Of a stretch of 20,328 bases of DNA, positions 14,189 to 20,328 are shown one piece after another. This DNA comes from an uncultured Sphingopyxis sp. (GTDB lineage: Bacteria; Pseudomonadota; Alphaproteobacteria; Sphingomonadales; Sphingomonadaceae): positions 1-20,328 of the forward strand of contig CAKZIN010000077.1 of assembly GCA_936933955.1 (NCBI GenBank), given 5' to 3'. Within the stretch, counting starts at the first letter, position 1. Each line of letters starts with the position of its first letter. The notes beneath the pieces were generated by a model, which made no database searches, was not told where the DNA came from, and saw nothing but the letters and a program-made list of their open reading frames with translations. Position numbers and translations under genes: made by a program.

Positions 14189-15346
14189 ATGGATGCGCGC
14201 GGAATCGAGATCAGACGCGTGTCGACCGCGCTCGACCGGCGGGAGTTCATCGACCTCGCCTACCGCCTCAACCGCGGCGACCCCAATTGGGTGCCTCCGC
14301 TGCGCGATGAGGTGAAGGGGCTGCTCGACGAGCGCAAGAACCCCTGGTTCCAGCACGGGCGCGCGGAACTGTTGCTCGCACGTCGCAATGGCCGCCCCGT
14401 CGGTCGCATCAGCGCGCACATCGACGACCTCGCACTCGCGCAGCCGGCCGAGCAGGGAATGGGCGCAGGGACCGGCAACTTCGGGCTGTTCGAAGCGGAG
14501 GATGAGGCTGTCGCTGCCGCGCTGATCGGCGCGGCGGAGGACTGGTTGCGCAGCCAGGGCATGACACGCGCGCTCGGACCGCTGTCGCTGTCGATCTGGG
14601 ATGAGCCGGGGCTGCTTACCTTCGGTCACGATCATCCACCGACGATCATGATGGGACACAATCGCCCGCATTATCAGCAGTGGATCGAGGGCGCCGGCTA
14701 TCGGCAAGCCAAGCTCCTCCACACCTGGGAAGTCGGCATCACGAACCCCTTCCCCGAACTGGTGCAGCGCATCGTCGCCAGCGGGGAGCGCAGCTCCAGG
14801 ATACGCGTCCGCACTGTGGACAAGAGCCGGTTCGAACAGGAAGCGGCGCTGATCCTCGGCATCCTCAACGATGCGTGGTCGTCCAACTGGGGCTTTGTGC
14901 CGCTGACCGATGCCGAGATCGCCTACGTCGGCAAGAAGCTCAAACCCATCGTGTTCGAAGACCTGATCCGCGTTGCTGAGGTCGAGGGCGAGCCCGTCGC
15001 GTTCATGATCGTGCTGCCCGATATCAACGAAAAGCTGCGCGGATTCGACGGCTCGTTGCTGCCTTTCAACTGGGCACGGCTCCTGTGGTGGCTGCGCGCG
15101 CCCAAGGTGCGGACCATGCGCGTGCCGCTGATGGGCGTCGTCAAGCGGCTGCAGTCGACCCGCCTCGCCAGCCAGCTCGCCTTCATGATGATCGAGCATA
15201 TCCGCCAGGTGGCGGTGTCCAACTACGGCGCCTCGCGGGGCGAGATCGGCTGGATCCTTGAGGATAATCAGGGGATGAACGCCATCGCGGAGGCGATCGG
15301 CGCCAAGGTCAATCGCACCTACACGCTTTACGACAAGGCGCTTTAG
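14189..15346 (+). CDS. YghO-like GNAT-fold acyltransferase, candidate bacterial ceramide synthase
   Basis: A 385-residue protein of the YghO/'dATP pyrophosphohydrolase'-named group, in fact GNAT-fold acyltransferases. Visible family blocks: FIDLAYRLNRGDPNWVPPLR (20-39), KNPWFQHGRAELLLARRNGR (50-69) followed by PVGRISAHID, RALGPLSLSIWDEPGLL (127-143), PPTIMMGHNRPHYQQWIEGA (150-169) and the end GEIGWILEDNQGMNAIAEAI (351-370). From memory of the literature, the Caulobacter ceramide synthase bCerS (CCNA_01212) belongs to this group; it acylates a sphingoid base or 3-keto precursor using acyl-CoA. In a glycosphingolipid-making sphingomonad that role is attractive but inferred. GGGAG lies 10 bases before the ATG. 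aat follows after 11 bases. Confidence 0.8.
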   Translation: MDARGIEIRRVSTALDRREFIDLAYRLNRGDPNWVPPLRDEVKGLLDERKNPWFQHGRAELLLARRNGRPVGRISAHIDDLALAQPAEQGMGAGTGNFGLFEAEDEAVAAALIGAAEDWLRSQGMTRALGPLSLSIWDEPGLLTFGHDHPPTIMMGHNRPHYQQWIEGAGYRQAKLLHTWEVGITNPFPELVQRIVASGERSSRIRVRTVDKSRFEQEAALILGILNDAWSSNWGFVPLTDAEIAYVGKKLKPIVFEDLIRVAEVEGEPVAFMIVLPDINEKLRGFDGSLLPFNWARLLWWLRAPKVRTMRVPLMGVVKRLQSTRLASQLAFMMIEHIRQVAVSNYGASRGEIGWILEDNQGMNAIAEAIGAKVNRTYTLYDKAL

Positions 15347-15357
15347 GCGCTCCTCAA

Positions 15358-16203
15358 ATGGAGCCGGTCGATCTGCGATCCATGCTCGGCGCCTATGCGG
15401 TCGGGGCGTTTCCAATGGCGGATTCGCGCGACGCGCATGAGTTGTTCTGGGTCGAACCCAAGCTGCGCGCGGTGTTCCCGCTCGACAGCTTCTCTCCCGC
15501 GCGCTCGCTCGCAAAAGCGGTGCGGCAGGATCGTTTCCGGGTGACCGCCGACACCGAATTCGACGCAGTCGTGGCGGCTTGTGGGGAACGCGCCGACGAT
15601 CGCGATGACACGTGGATCAACCCGCAACTGGAGGATGCCTATGCCCGGCTTCACGCCATGGGGCGCGCGCATTCGGTCGAGTGCCGCGACGCAGTGGGCA
15701 CGCTGGTGGGCGGGTTGTTCGGAGTCACGCTCGGCCGCGCATTCTTTGGCGAATCGATGTTCAGCCGATCGCGCGACGCATCCAAGGTAGCGCTGGTTCA
15801 CCTCGTCGCCCGACTGAGGCTTGGCGGCTTCACGCTGCTGGACTGCCAGTTCATGACCGACCACCTCGCCTCGCTCGGCGCGGTTGCGGTGCCGCAGGCG
15901 GTATATCGGGAGGCGCTGCTTTACCCGGCGGTGTCCGGCGTGGTTTCGCGCGCCGGAGTGGCCTTGGGAGCCGGGCGTGGCGCAGCAGGAGCTTTGAGTT
16001 CCGGGGAGCGCGGCGCCGCCGTGGTCGGCGATTGGGGTGCCCTCGACCGCTGGCTCGCGGCGGGCGCTCCGTTCGCAGACGGGGTCGCGCTGGTGCCACC
16101 GGCGGACGCGGCCTCTGCAACACCTCCCGTCGCCTCATCCTGCCCGGCGACCTCGACCTCTCCCGGCCACTCCATCGCGCAGCTCTTTACGAAGACGTCG
16201 TAA
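15358..16203 (+). CDS. aat: Leucyl/phenylalanyl-tRNA-protein transferase
   Basis: A 281-residue Aat enzyme. It transfers Leu or Phe from aminoacyl-tRNA to proteins that begin with Arg or Lys, marking them for ClpS/ClpAP under the N-end rule in the cytosol. Family blocks: LGAYAVGAFPMAD (10-22), FWVEPKLRAVFPLDSF (30-45), DTWINPQLEDAYARLHAMG (84-102), HSVE (105-108), FGESMFSRSRDASKVAL (130-146) and LLDCQFMTDHLASLGAV (160-176). The end, PGHSIAQLFTKTS, matches the conserved family terminus, so the reading frame is real to its stop. Residues 195-265 are an Ala/Gly-rich insert that makes it longer than usual. This part lies opposite the end of the DUF2155 gene. The ribosome site is weak; coupling to the upstream gene is likely. 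Confidence 0.93.
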   Translation: MEPVDLRSMLGAYAVGAFPMADSRDAHELFWVEPKLRAVFPLDSFSPARSLAKAVRQDRFRVTADTEFDAVVAACGERADDRDDTWINPQLEDAYARLHAMGRAHSVECRDAVGTLVGGLFGVTLGRAFFGESMFSRSRDASKVALVHLVARLRLGGFTLLDCQFMTDHLASLGAVAVPQAVYREALLYPAVSGVVSRAGVALGAGRGAAGALSSGERGAAVVGDWGALDRWLAAGAPFADGVALVPPADAASATPPVASSCPATSTSPGHSIAQLFTKTS

Positions 16204-16637
16204 ATCGGATGCTGGACCACGTTGCGCTCCGGCCGATCCTTGAACAGCCAGCCCGAAAATGCGCGACGCCATTGCCGCTCACCCGCCTTGAGCACGTCGA
16301 GTTGAACAAAGGCGCCGGTTTCCTGCGGGCTCTCCCACTGGGCGGTGCGTTCACAGCTGCGCAGCCGCACCACCGCGCGCCCAACCTGCCGCGCCTCGCC
16401 GGGCTTAAGCGTCAATTCGGTGACGTACCCGTTGCGCTTGTTGAGAAGCCCGAGCACCGCCACCCGCTCGGCGTTGGGCGTCACCCCCTCGTACATTTTG
16501 GCGACGTCCGCGGAGGCTGGGAGCGCAACTCGGGCTGCCGGGCGGTTCGCCGGGGGCGGGGGCGGCTCGGACGATCGGTTGCAGCCGGAAAGCGCCAGCG
16601 CCCCGACGAGCAGCGCGGAGGCGATCGGTCGAGTCAC
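15921..16637 (-). CDS. DUF2155 lipoprotein with an extended Ala/Pro-rich tail
   Basis: A 238-residue DUF2155 protein of unknown function, found mainly in Alphaproteobacteria. The GTG-started signal peptide carries the lipobox LSGC, so acylation at Cys19 is expected, followed by a Pro-rich linker (PPPPPAN). The domain covers about 48-155: KMYEGVTPNAERVAVLGLLN, then a Cys-containing strand RLRSCERTAQWESPQETGAF, FSGWLFKDRPERNVVQHPIY and DVFVKSC, with two conserved cysteines (95 and 153). From about residue 156 an 80-residue low-complexity Ala/Pro/Ser/Thr tail follows. Residues 146-238 lie antisense to the last 283 bases of aat. The GTG overlaps the upstream gene's TGA as GTGA, which supports this start. 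Confidence 0.87.
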   Translation of the reverse strand: MTRPIASALLVGALALSGCNRSSEPPPPPANRPAARVALPASADVAKMYEGVTPNAERVAVLGLLNKRNGYVTELTLKPGEARQVGRAVVRLRSCERTAQWESPQETGAFVQLDVLKAGERQWRRAFSGWLFKDRPERNVVQHPIYDVFVKSCAMEWPGEVEVAGQDEATGGVAEAASAGGTSATPSANGAPAASQRSRAPQSPTTAAPRSPELKAPAAPRPAPKATPARETTPDTAG

Positions 16638-17020
16638 GCCTCGCCCGGAGTCCAGGGGCGATAATCGCCCGTAGCGGCGGCACGCTGGCCGCCACGCTCG
16701 AGCGCGCCCGCGGGACGATAGGCCGCGGCGGTGCCGGTGAGGTTCGGCAGCGGGGGCGCAATCCATTCGCGCGGCGTGACCGGCGCTTCGTCCGGGGTCA
16801 CGTCGTGCGTTCCGTGCAGCCAGCCGTGCCATTCCGCCGGAACCCGGCTCGAATCGTTGGAGCCTTCGTAGATCACCCACCGCCGCTTGCCGTCGCGCGA
16901 GGCGAAGTAGGCGTTGCCCGCCGCGTCGGTGCCGACCTGACGGCCGTGGCGGCGGCTGAACATCTTGGTGCCGATGGTCGCGCCATCCCACCAGGTGAAG
17001 ATCGAAGAGAGGAAACCCAT
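16634..17020 (-). CDS. NDUFA12-family accessory subunit of NADH:ubiquinone oxidoreductase
   Basis: A 128-residue homologue of the 17.2-kDa (NDUFA12/B17.2) complex I subunit, an accessory subunit shared by mitochondria and Alphaproteobacteria, located on the peripheral arm near the Q-module. The start MGFLSSIFTWWDGATIGTKM is followed by GRQVGTDAAGNAYFASRDGK (26-45), RWVIYEG (47-53) and VPAEWHGWLHGTHDVTPDE (60-78), all typical. The end YRPWTPGEA is also typical. AGAGAGGAAACCC lies before the ATG. It is translationally coupled to the DUF2155 gene by a GTGA overlap, and follows the DUF192 gene by 53 bases. The main nuo operon is not in the window. Confidence 0.92.
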   Translation of the reverse strand: MGFLSSIFTWWDGATIGTKMFSRRHGRQVGTDAAGNAYFASRDGKRRWVIYEGSNDSSRVPAEWHGWLHGTHDVTPDEAPVTPREWIAPPLPNLTGTAAAYRPAGALERGGQRAAATGDYRPWTPGEA

Positions 17021-17073
17021 GGCGCGCTGCGCTTATCCGTGCTGGCGTGCCGCGGCAAGGTGGTCGGCGGAGG

Positions 17074-17568
17074 TCAGGAGACCGGACCCCAGCGAACAAC
17101 CGCGCTTTCATCGATGCCAAGCCGCGCGGCAGTGCCGCCGTTGAGTTCCAGCACCGCCGCCACCTCACCACCGCTGGCGGTCGGAGTGTCGTCCTGCGGC
17201 GGACGGTTTTCCGAGATGCGGTCGATCGTGCCGTCGGCGCGGATGAAGATCATGTCGAGCGGGATGAGCGTGTTGCGCATCCAAAAGCTCGCCACCCGGG
17301 CGCTTGGAAAGGGGAACAGCATCCCACGGTCCGGCGCCATGGTCGTGCGAAACATCATGCCGCGCGACTGCTGTTGCGACGTTTCCGCAACCTCAACGCG
17401 AAAGCGATGGACCGTCCCGCCCTGTGTGATGGTGAGCTGGGTTTCGGGAAGGCCGGTCTGCGCCCCGCTGTCGCTCGCCGCGACCGCGGCACCGTTCGGA
17501 GATGCATTGCAGCCGCCAAGCGGCACCGCACTCAGCAGCGCCAGAGCCATCAACCAACGCCGTTTCAT
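17074..17568 (-). CDS. DUF192 lipoprotein
   Basis: A 164-residue envelope protein. Residues 1-20 are a signal peptide with the lipobox LGGC (Cys20). The DUF192 domain covers about 43-162: RFRVEVAETSQQQSRGMMFR (55-74), GMLFPFPSARVASFWMRNTL (82-101) followed by IPLDMIFIRADG, then VAAVLELNGGTAARLGI (136-152). DUF192 is a small beta-barrel family, widespread but without a firm biochemical role. ATG at 17568 is chosen because GGAGAG lies nine bases upstream; an ATG two codons earlier (17574) has a spacing of only three. It stands between recX and the NDUFA12-like gene on the same strand, with gaps of 59 and 53 bases. Confidence 0.88.
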   Translation of the reverse strand: MKRRWLMALALLSAVPLGGCNASPNGAAVAASDSGAQTGLPETQLTITQGGTVHRFRVEVAETSQQQSRGMMFRTTMAPDRGMLFPFPSARVASFWMRNTLIPLDMIFIRADGTIDRISENRPPQDDTPTASGGEVAAVLELNGGTAARLGIDESAVVRWGPVS

Positions 17569-17627
17569 CGCCATGCCCTCTCCGCAGTGTTGGGTGCTTC
17601 TTGCGCCGCCGATCGCGACTGGCAAGC

Positions 17628-18206
17628 TCATTCGTCGAGCAACTGGCGCGCGACCTCTTCGCTCGTGCCGGGCGCCATTCGCGCGATCTTCCATGCGGCG
17701 CCGGGGGCATGGCCGGCGCGCAGCAGCCCTGCGACTTGCCGGTTGAGCAGTGCCGGATCGGTCGCCGCTTCTCGCGCCCACGGGCCGATGCGTTTGCGTC
17801 TGGCAAAGGCGAGCAGCGCCTCGATCCGGTCCGCTTCCCCGATGTCCAGCGCCCCGACGCGGTCCGGTTCCGCCACGCCATCGTACCTCAGCTGCTCGCG
17901 CAGGCGGCGTGCGCCCAAGCCCCGACGAGTGAAACTGCGCGCGCGGGCGTCGGCAAATGCGGCGTCGTCGATATAGCCTGCGCTGGCGATGCGCTCGACC
18001 AGGGCTTCGACCTCCGGCGGCTCACTCGCGTCCCACCCCCGCTCACGCAGTTTTCGCTCGAGATAGGCGCCGAGGCGCGCCCGGGTCGTCGCGAACCGCT
18101 CAACGTAGCGCAGCGCCAATGCGCGCAACGCCTCCGCGTCGAGCGGCGGAGCGGGCTTCTTTCCCGATGAGGTGCGGCGTTTTTCCCACATGAACGACGC
18201 GTTCAT
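17628..18206 (-). CDS. recX: RecX-family regulatory protein
   Basis: A 192-residue RecX protein, which binds RecA filaments and limits their activity in the cytoplasm. It is all-helical, with the RecX repeats: ALRYVERFATTRARLGAYLE (31-50), then RERGW, EVEALVERIASAGYIDDAAF (65-84), ADARARSFTRRGLGARRLRE (85-104) followed by QLRYDGV, and a C-terminal repeat ending EVARQLLDE. The order GYIDD...FTRRGLGARRLREQL is diagnostic. ATG at 18206 or the ATG five codons later (18191) are both possible; neither has a good ribosome site. recA is not adjacent. It is first of four minus-strand genes and divergent from the acyl-AMP ligase gene. Confidence 0.88.
   Translation of the reverse strand: MNASFMWEKRRTSSGKKPAPPLDAEALRALALRYVERFATTRARLGAYLERKLRERGWDASEPPEVEALVERIASAGYIDDAAFADARARSFTRRGLGARRLREQLRYDGVAEPDRVGALDIGEADRIEALLAFARRKRIGPWAREAATDPALLNRQVAGLLRAGHAPGAAWKIARMAPGTSEEVARQLLDE
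18191..18205. repeat. Short inverted repeat at the recX start
   Basis: TGAACG and CGTTCA flank ACG. The repeat overlaps the first codons of recX if the upstream ATG is used, and lies directly before the ATG at 18191 if that one is used. It is not the alphaproteobacterial LexA box, which is a direct repeat GTTC-N7-GTTC. It may be chance. Confidence 0.2.
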
Positions 18207-18320
18207 GCCAGCGCGATCAGCATTGCGCTACGGGCACTGGCGAGCCGCGCATCATCGCACTATGACGCGCGCATGACACGGCCTGAGGCTACGACACATG
18301 TCGGCACAGGGGGGAGCGCT
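18207..18320. promoter_or_regulatory. Divergent region between recX and the acyl-AMP ligase gene
   Basis: These 114 bases should hold promoters for both genes. On the plus strand TGGCGA, 17 bases, TATGAC is a weak candidate. An in-frame ATG at 18273 would add 16 residues to the ligase but lacks a ribosome site. No LexA-type repeat is visible for recX. Confidence 0.3.
18308..18316 (+). promoter_or_regulatory. Strong ribosome binding site fixing the acyl-AMP ligase start
   Basis: AGGGGGGAG ends four bases before the ATG at 18321. It favours this start over the ATG 16 codons upstream, which has nothing comparable. Confidence 0.65.
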
Positions 18321-20114
18321 ATGGACCAGCTGGACGTCGCACTGCCCACCCGAGGCGGCACGGACCCGAGCAGCGTAGGGGGCGGGGAGACGAGCCTTCA
18401 GCCCACACCGACCGATGACGGTCGACCCCGTCGTTACGCCGACTTTGCGACGTTGGGCGAGGCGCTCGACTATGCCGCGGGGGGCGCCAAGGGCCTTAAC
18501 TTCCATGATGCGCGCGGGCGGCTGGTGCGGCCCTATCCATTCAGCGAGCTGCGCGAGGATGCCATTGCCGCCGCACAACGGTTGATCGCCAGTGGCATCG
18601 GTCGCGGCGATCGGGTCGCACTGGTCGCGGAGACGAGTCCGGAGTTCGCCGCCCTTTTCTTCGGTGCCATTTACGCCGGTGCCTGGCCGGTCCCGCTGCC
18701 CCTGCCGACGAGCTTTGGCGGACGAGAGGCCTATGTGGACCAGCTCGCCGTGCAGCTCTCAAGCTGCGATCCCAAGTTGCTCGTCTATCCCCCCGAGATC
18801 GAGGCGATGGGTGCGGAAGCGGCGGCTCGGCAGGGTGTGGAGGGCGTCGACTGGGCGACTTTTGCCACCCGCGAGGGCGGCGGCGCGGCCCTCCCTGAAG
18901 CGCATAGCGGCGATGTGGCCTACCTCCAGTACAGCAGCGGCTCCACGCGCTTCCCCCACGGCGTCGCGGTGACGCATGAGGCGCTGCTCAACAACCTCGC
19001 GGCACATAGCCACGGCACCGACGTTAAAGACGGCGATCGCTGCGTCAGCTGGCTGCCCTGGTATCACGACATGGGTCTGGTGGGCTGCTTTCTGTCAGTG
19101 GTCGCCAATCAGGTGTCGACCGACTACCTCAAGACCGAGGACTTCGCGCGGCGGCCGCTTGCGTGGCTCGACATCATCAGCCGCAATCCGGGCGCTTCGC
19201 TCAGCTATTCTCCGACATTCGGCTACGAAATCTGCGCGCGCCGCGTCTCCACACAGACCAACGCGGCGGAGCGGTTCGACCTGTCGCGCTGGCGTGTCGC
19301 GGGCAACGGCGCGGACATGATCCGGCCCGACGTCATGCAGCGCTTCGTCGACACCTTCGCTCAGTCGGGCTTCAAGGCATCCGCTTTTCTGCCGAGCTAT
19401 GGCCTCGCCGAGGCGACGCTCGCGGTGTCGATCATGCCGCCGGGCGAAGGCATCGTCGTCGAACTGGTTAAAGAGTGCGAACTATCGGGCGTCGATAGCG
19501 CCCCTGACCTCCCCGAACGGTTCCGCGCGGTCGTCAACTGCGGGAAGCCGGCCCGCGACATGCGCATCGAAGTGCGCGGTGATGACGGAACGCCCCTCCC
19601 AGAACGCCAGATCGGCAAGGTGTGGTGCGCCGGCCCTTCGTTAATGGAGGGATATTTCCGCGATCCGGAGGCGACCGCCGCCTGCATGTCCGAAGGTTGG
19701 CTGGATACCGGCGACATGGGCTATTTGTCGGACGGCTACATCTACATTGTCGGCCGCGCCAAGGACATGATCATCGTCAACGGCCGCAACCACTGGCCGC
19801 AGGACATCGAATGGGCGGTCGAGCAGATTCCAGGTTTTAAGGCAGGCGATATCGCCGCCTTTTCCATCGCTACGCCGAGCGGTGAGGAGGGCGCGGGTGT
19901 GCTCGTCCAATGTCGCACCAGCGACCCTGACGAGCGCCGCAAGCTTCGCGACGCGATTCGCGAGCGCGTACGCGCCATTACCGGCATGAATGCGCTGGTC
20001 GAACTAGTGCCGCCGCGCACATTGCCACGTACGAGTTCAGGCAAGCTTAGCCGGTCGAAGGCGCGGAGCATGTACCTGAGCGGAGCGATCGTACCGTTCG
20101 AAATCGCGGGCTAG
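18321..20114 (+). CDS. Fatty acyl-AMP ligase (FAAL)
   Basis: A 597-residue adenylate-forming enzyme of the FAAL/FadD32-like class. It activates a fatty acid with ATP to acyl-AMP, normally passed to an acyl carrier protein rather than to CoA. Motifs: LQYSSGSTRFPHGVAVTH (202-219), SWLPWYHDMGL (243-253), which is FAAL-typical, SYGLAEATL (359-367), EGWLDTGDMGYL (458-469), GRAKDMIIVNGRNHWPQDIE (478-497) and the C-terminal SSGKLSRSKAR (572-582) with catalytic Lys575. No carrier-protein domain is fused. Related ligases are encoded with serine palmitoyltransferase in Caulobacter ceramide clusters, so a sphingolipid role is possible in this organism. Other FAALs serve polyketides or lipopeptides. The next gene starts after 53 bases on the same strand. 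Confidence 0.88.
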   Translation: MDQLDVALPTRGGTDPSSVGGGETSLQPTPTDDGRPRRYADFATLGEALDYAAGGAKGLNFHDARGRLVRPYPFSELREDAIAAAQRLIASGIGRGDRVALVAETSPEFAALFFGAIYAGAWPVPLPLPTSFGGREAYVDQLAVQLSSCDPKLLVYPPEIEAMGAEAAARQGVEGVDWATFATREGGGAALPEAHSGDVAYLQYSSGSTRFPHGVAVTHEALLNNLAAHSHGTDVKDGDRCVSWLPWYHDMGLVGCFLSVVANQVSTDYLKTEDFARRPLAWLDIISRNPGASLSYSPTFGYEICARRVSTQTNAAERFDLSRWRVAGNGADMIRPDVMQRFVDTFAQSGFKASAFLPSYGLAEATLAVSIMPPGEGIVVELVKECELSGVDSAPDLPERFRAVVNCGKPARDMRIEVRGDDGTPLPERQIGKVWCAGPSLMEGYFRDPEATAACMSEGWLDTGDMGYLSDGYIYIVGRAKDMIIVNGRNHWPQDIEWAVEQIPGFKAGDIAAFSIATPSGEEGAGVLVQCRTSDPDERRKLRDAIRERVRAITGMNALVELVPPRTLPRTSSGKLSRSKARSMYLSGAIVPFEIAG

Positions 20115-20125
20115 CTGAAGCCCGC
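20106..20125 (+). other. Hairpin spanning the ligase stop codon
   Basis: GCGGGCT pairs with AGCCCGC around the loop AGCTGA. The stop codon TAG is partly in the stem and partly in the loop. No T-tract follows, so it is not a standard terminator; it might stabilise the 3' end or reduce readthrough to the next gene. Confidence 0.3.
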
Positions 20126-20167
20126 ACTAACCCTTCCTCAACACTCCCGCCCCTATCCGCGGCGACG

Positions 20168-20328
20168 ATGGTTGACGCGCCGAACACCTCGCACCCCTCG
20201 CTCTGCAATATTGAGGTTCCGTGGCGCTCGGTCCTGCTGGGTGAGGACATCAGCGGGGTTGATCTGCGCAACTTGCGACTGGAGCAGGTGCGCGAAGCAA
20301 GGTCGCGTAAGTCGCTGCCAATCGCGGC
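20168..20328 (+). CDS. 5' end of an unrecognised gene (partial)
   Basis: An ATG 53 bases after the acyl-AMP ligase stop opens a frame that runs to the window edge. The visible 53 codons begin MVDAPNTSHPSLCNIEVPWR and continue with SVLLGEDISGVDLRNLRLEQ. No signal peptide or membrane segment is seen. GC-rich third positions are compatible with coding, but the ribosome site (GCGGCG) is weak. I do not recognise the family. Same strand and close spacing suggest co-transcription with the ligase. Confidence 0.5.
   Translation, partial: MVDAPNTSHPSLCNIEVPWRSVLLGEDISGVDLRNLRLEQVREARSRKSLPIA

Noticed and set aside
14180..15514. A 444-codon minus-strand frame opposite the YghO-like gene and the start of aat.
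   Set aside because: It is in codon register with the YghO-like gene, so the same rare-codon explanation applies; composition is His/Arg/Asp-rich and not protein-like.
15612..16664. A 350-codon plus-strand frame overlapping aat and running past it.
   Set aside because: It is a frame-shifted shadow of aat with an Arg/Gly-rich translation; aat and the DUF2155 gene account for this region.
18191..18205. Possible LexA operator at recX.
   Set aside because: The repeat is inverted (GAAC-N5-GTTC), not the alphaproteobacterial GTTC-N7-GTTC direct repeat, and its spacing also differs from the Gram-positive box.
1..20328. Mobile elements, CRISPR arrays, tRNA genes, toxin-antitoxin or defence systems.
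   Set aside because: I looked for terminal repeats, regularly spaced repeats, cloverleaf-like GC stems with TTCGA loops, and small paired genes; none was convincing. The region reads as stable core genome.

Overview
The window is about 20.3 kb of GC-rich, gene-dense chromosome that looks like the core genome of a sphingomonad (Alphaproteobacteria, Sphingomonadales). The assignment rests on the families present: the alphaproteobacterial Cpa/Tad pilus genes, an NDUFA12-type complex I accessory subunit, a DUF2155 lipoprotein, the form of the omega subunit, and a YghO-type acyltransferase and fatty acyl-AMP ligase of the kind linked to bacterial sphingolipid synthesis. I see no tRNA, rRNA, CRISPR array, insertion sequence, integrase or phage gene. 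No gene-free stretch exceeds about 215 bases.

Layout. (1) 1-4174, plus strand: the distal part of a Flp/Tad pilus operon, with the tail of a probable cpaC, then cpaD, cpaE, tadB and tadC. The motor ATPase gene cpaF (tadA), usually found between cpaE and tadB, is not there. (2) 4198-5802, minus strand: a compact set transcribed as cyclophilin, maleylacetoacetate isomerase, MarR regulator. (3) 6016-7250, plus strand: rpsF-rpsR-rplI with a structured leader and a strong terminator. (4) 7431-10445, minus strand: a CapD/FlaA1-type nucleotide-sugar dehydratase, rpoZ with a recognisable promoter, and a PmtA-like SAM methyltransferase. (5) 10638-12940, plus strand: lptF-lptG, the permeases of the Lpt exporter. 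(6) 12945-14099, minus strand: a membrane fatty acid desaturase, divergent from (7) 14189-16203, plus strand: a YghO-like acyltransferase (candidate ceramide synthase) followed by aat. (8) 15921-18206, minus strand: recX, DUF192, NDUFA12-like and DUF2155 genes; the last overlaps aat tail-to-tail by 283 bp. (9) 18321-end, plus strand: a fatty acyl-AMP ligase and the start of an unrecognised gene.

How the genes fit together. The Cpa/Tad genes build a surface adhesion pilus. A plausible hidden theme is envelope lipids. A YghO-family acyltransferase, an acyl-AMP ligase, a lipid desaturase, a phospholipid-methyltransferase-like enzyme, a nucleotide-sugar enzyme and LptFG all lie within 13 kb. Many sphingomonads replace LPS with glycosphingolipids, so these could be dispersed parts of making and exporting that lipid. 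This is inference from family membership and must be tested by homology and lipid analysis. The most solid structural oddities are the aat/DUF2155 antisense coding overlap, the absence of cpaF from its usual slot, and the lack of a standard start codon for lptF. I did not find a clearly new biological system.
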